NCBI RefSeq assembly: GCF_003576455.2
Contig: NZ_CP032869.1
Location: 6,820,001-6,884,000 of the forward strand
Length of the DNA stretch: 64,000 bases
Direction: 5' to 3'
DNA from: Mucilaginibacter celer
Lineage (GTDB): Bacteria; Bacteroidota; Bacteroidia; Sphingobacteriales; Sphingobacteriaceae
The stretch's first letter is position 1; every line of letters begins with the position of its first letter. Made by a program: the position numbers and the translations under genes. Under the pieces are notes generated by a model. The model worked only from the letters and a program-made list of their open reading frames with translations. It did no database searches and was not told the origin of the DNA. Below are positions 62,907 through 64,000 of the stretch, in pieces.

Positions 62907-63115
62907 CCGCGGGTTTAGCGATAGCGTAACCCGTGGTGTAAAATCACTTAAGTCTCTGACTTAAGTCACAAAAAAGTAACACCAGATTGGAAGAGCTATT
63001 TGCCATAGTGCGGGCTATCACTAAGTCGGCGGCAGATGGTATGTCGGATTATTGGGGGTTAAGTCAGAGACTTAACCAGTTATTCCCACGGGTTACGCTA
63101 TCGCTAAACCCGCGG
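62907..63115. repeat. 209-bp palindromic repeat with 30-bp perfect arms
   Basis: Positions 62907-62936 (starting CCGCGGGTTTAGCGATAGCG) are the exact reverse complement of 63086-63115. Inside, TTAAGTCTCTGACTTAA (62949-62965) is the exact reverse complement of 63059-63075. The centre is unpaired and non-coding. It is a large nested palindrome of the dispersed-repeat kind. No gene is supported in 62831-63281. Confidence 0.88.
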
Positions 63116-63131
63116 TAGCTGTATGGGGTAA

Positions 63132-63172
63132 ACAAAAACGGCTCAGGCATTCTGCCTGAGCCGTTTTTGTTT
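63132..63172. terminator. Bidirectional terminator hairpin
   Basis: AAAAACGGCTCAGGCA pairs perfectly with TGCCTGAGCCGTTTTT across a 3-nt loop; T-tracts follow on both strands. It lies between the GH2 gene and the convergent minus-strand gene and could serve both. Confidence 0.85.
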
Positions 63173-63178
63173 AGTATT

Positions 63179-63270
63179 TCGTCATCCCGAACTTGTTTCG
63201 GGATCCCACGGGACAGGCGGATTTGCATAGCCGCTTAGCATGTGGGATGCTGAAACAAGTTCAGCACGAC
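63179..63270. repeat. Palindromic interspersed repeat (full copy)
   Basis: TCATCCCGAACTTGTTTCGG at the left is an imperfect reverse complement of the right arm, which ends TGAAACAAGTTCAGCACGAC. The right 29 bp are identical to positions 6-34, placing two members of one repeat family 63 kb apart. Confidence 0.75.
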
Positions 63271-63281
63271 CTGATTGATGT

Positions 63282-64000
63282 TTAATTCCCTTTCCGTTTT
63301 CTCCCATTATAGCTCGTAATAGTCACATCCAACTCGTTCCCATCCAATTCCAATACCCTCGATGATTGGGACAAATAAGTAGAACCGTAATAAAATTCAA
63401 CACGCTTTTTACCGCCATTTTTAAGGTTGATATCAGCATAAAAGTCATCGGGCTTCAGCTTGATATACCGCTTGCCGGAAGGGGTACCGGTACTGCGGAA
63501 CACCTTCAAACTATCCTGGTTTTGTGTTGCGACCAGTAAATCGCCTTTGGCGGATTGTATGCTTGCCAAACCTTTGCCATCACCAGTTACATAAATACCA
63601 CTATTGGCTACGGTTAACCCGGCAAAACCGCCTTTGCCATTGCCTTTCATGTATAATCCCATAAAAGCATCATGACGGCCGGTAAAAGGCTCCATGCCAA
63701 AATCATTACCAACCATTACCAAATCGAGGTTGCCGTCATGGTCAACATCTTTGGCTACCATGCCGTAAACCGGGGCCATTTGGGCATCCTGCGGCAGCGC
63801 GCTGATGCTGAAGGTTCCGTTGCCTTTGCCGGTAATTAAGCTGGTGTTCATATCGGTGGCTTTCAATACCACGGCGCCTTCTCTATCTTTTTCGGCCCAC
63901 AGATCGTTCATGGTAGCGTGGCCGAAACCGCGGTAGCTTGGGTATTTTTTACGGATGGAGATCAACTGGCTGATCAGATCATCGCGGGTATGCATTGGGA
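63282..64000 (-). CDS. 3' part of a VCBS/FG-GAP-repeat protein (ASPIC/UnbV-like), cut by window end
   Basis: At least 237 C-terminal residues are visible; the frame remains open to the edge, so the gene continues beyond 64000. KDVDHDGNLDLVMVGNDFGMEP is an FG-GAP/VCBS calcium-binding repeat, and the sequence before it (GHATMNDLWAEKDREGAVVL) is interior-type. The end (RVEFYYGSTYLSQSSRVLELDG) resembles the ASPIC/UnbV C-terminal module. Such proteins are large exported beta-propellers, often encoded with SusCD-type systems. The Met at 63995 is probably internal. Confidence 0.75.
   Translation of the reverse strand, partial: PMHTRDDLISQLISIRKKYPSYRGFGHATMNDLWAEKDREGAVVLKATDMNTSLITGKGNGTFSISALPQDAQMAPVYGMVAKDVDHDGNLDLVMVGNDFGMEPFTGRHDAFMGLYMKGNGKGGFAGLTVANSGIYVTGDGKGLASIQSAKGDLLVATQNQDSLKVFRSTGTPSGKRYIKLKPDDFYADINLKNGGKKRVEFYYGSTYLSQSSRVLELDGNELDVTITSYNGRKRKGN

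Overview
The window looks like chromosome of a Bacteroidota bacterium, most likely Sphingobacteriaceae and close to Mucilaginibacter or Pedobacter. The reasons are a short 286-residue RpoD of the Bacteroidetes type, promoter -7 boxes of the form TAnnTTTG, SPII signal peptides, many glycoside hydrolases, and numerous palindromic interspersed repeats. The genus is an inference; no rRNA or tRNA gene was seen.

Positions 1-15.9 kb hold housekeeping and mixed genes: an RluA-type pseudouridine synthase and panB (minus), carA (plus), a Cdd1-type helix-hairpin-helix protein, a GH13 lipoprotein, two cold-shock genes flanking a lysine-rich small gene, rpoD, an AsmA-like protein, a Rossmann-fold protein, an exported alpha/beta hydrolase and a GH43 enzyme. 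A complete IS3-family element (16061-17504) follows, with 25-bp inverted repeats, a 3-bp target duplication and a visible -1 frameshift site.

Positions 17.8-30.8 kb form an L-arabinose and arabinan locus on the plus strand: araB, araD, a GH27 enzyme, araA, an SSS-family sugar symporter, an aldose 1-epimerase, a GH51 arabinofuranosidase and two GH43 enzymes. Exported hydrolases would release arabinose from side chains and backbone. The symporter would take it up, and AraA, AraB and AraD convert it to D-xylulose 5-phosphate. A LuxR-type HTH regulator (31.0 kb) lies between this locus and the next.

An IS110-family element (about 32069-33652) has split one palindromic repeat. Its 250-bp leading end contains short matches to both halves of the target, as expected for a bridge-RNA guide.

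Positions 34.0-60.4 kb carry the main accessory system, a complete-looking extracellular contractile injection system (eCIS; Afp/PVC/MAC relative) in one direction. It encodes cap, sheath, two tubes, a DUF5908 peptide, LysM hub, spike, PAAR tip, gp25, two large J-type baseplate proteins, a 1399-residue tape-measure-like protein, three proteins of unknown role, an AAA+ ATPase, a small protein that may derive from a REP-associated transposase, and two probable cargo proteins, the last with a DUF4157 (eCIS-core) domain. Three helically phased TGTATAC sites precede the operon.

After the eCIS come a GH2 enzyme, a large palindromic repeat, and the 3' part of a VCBS/FG-GAP-like gene that runs off the window.
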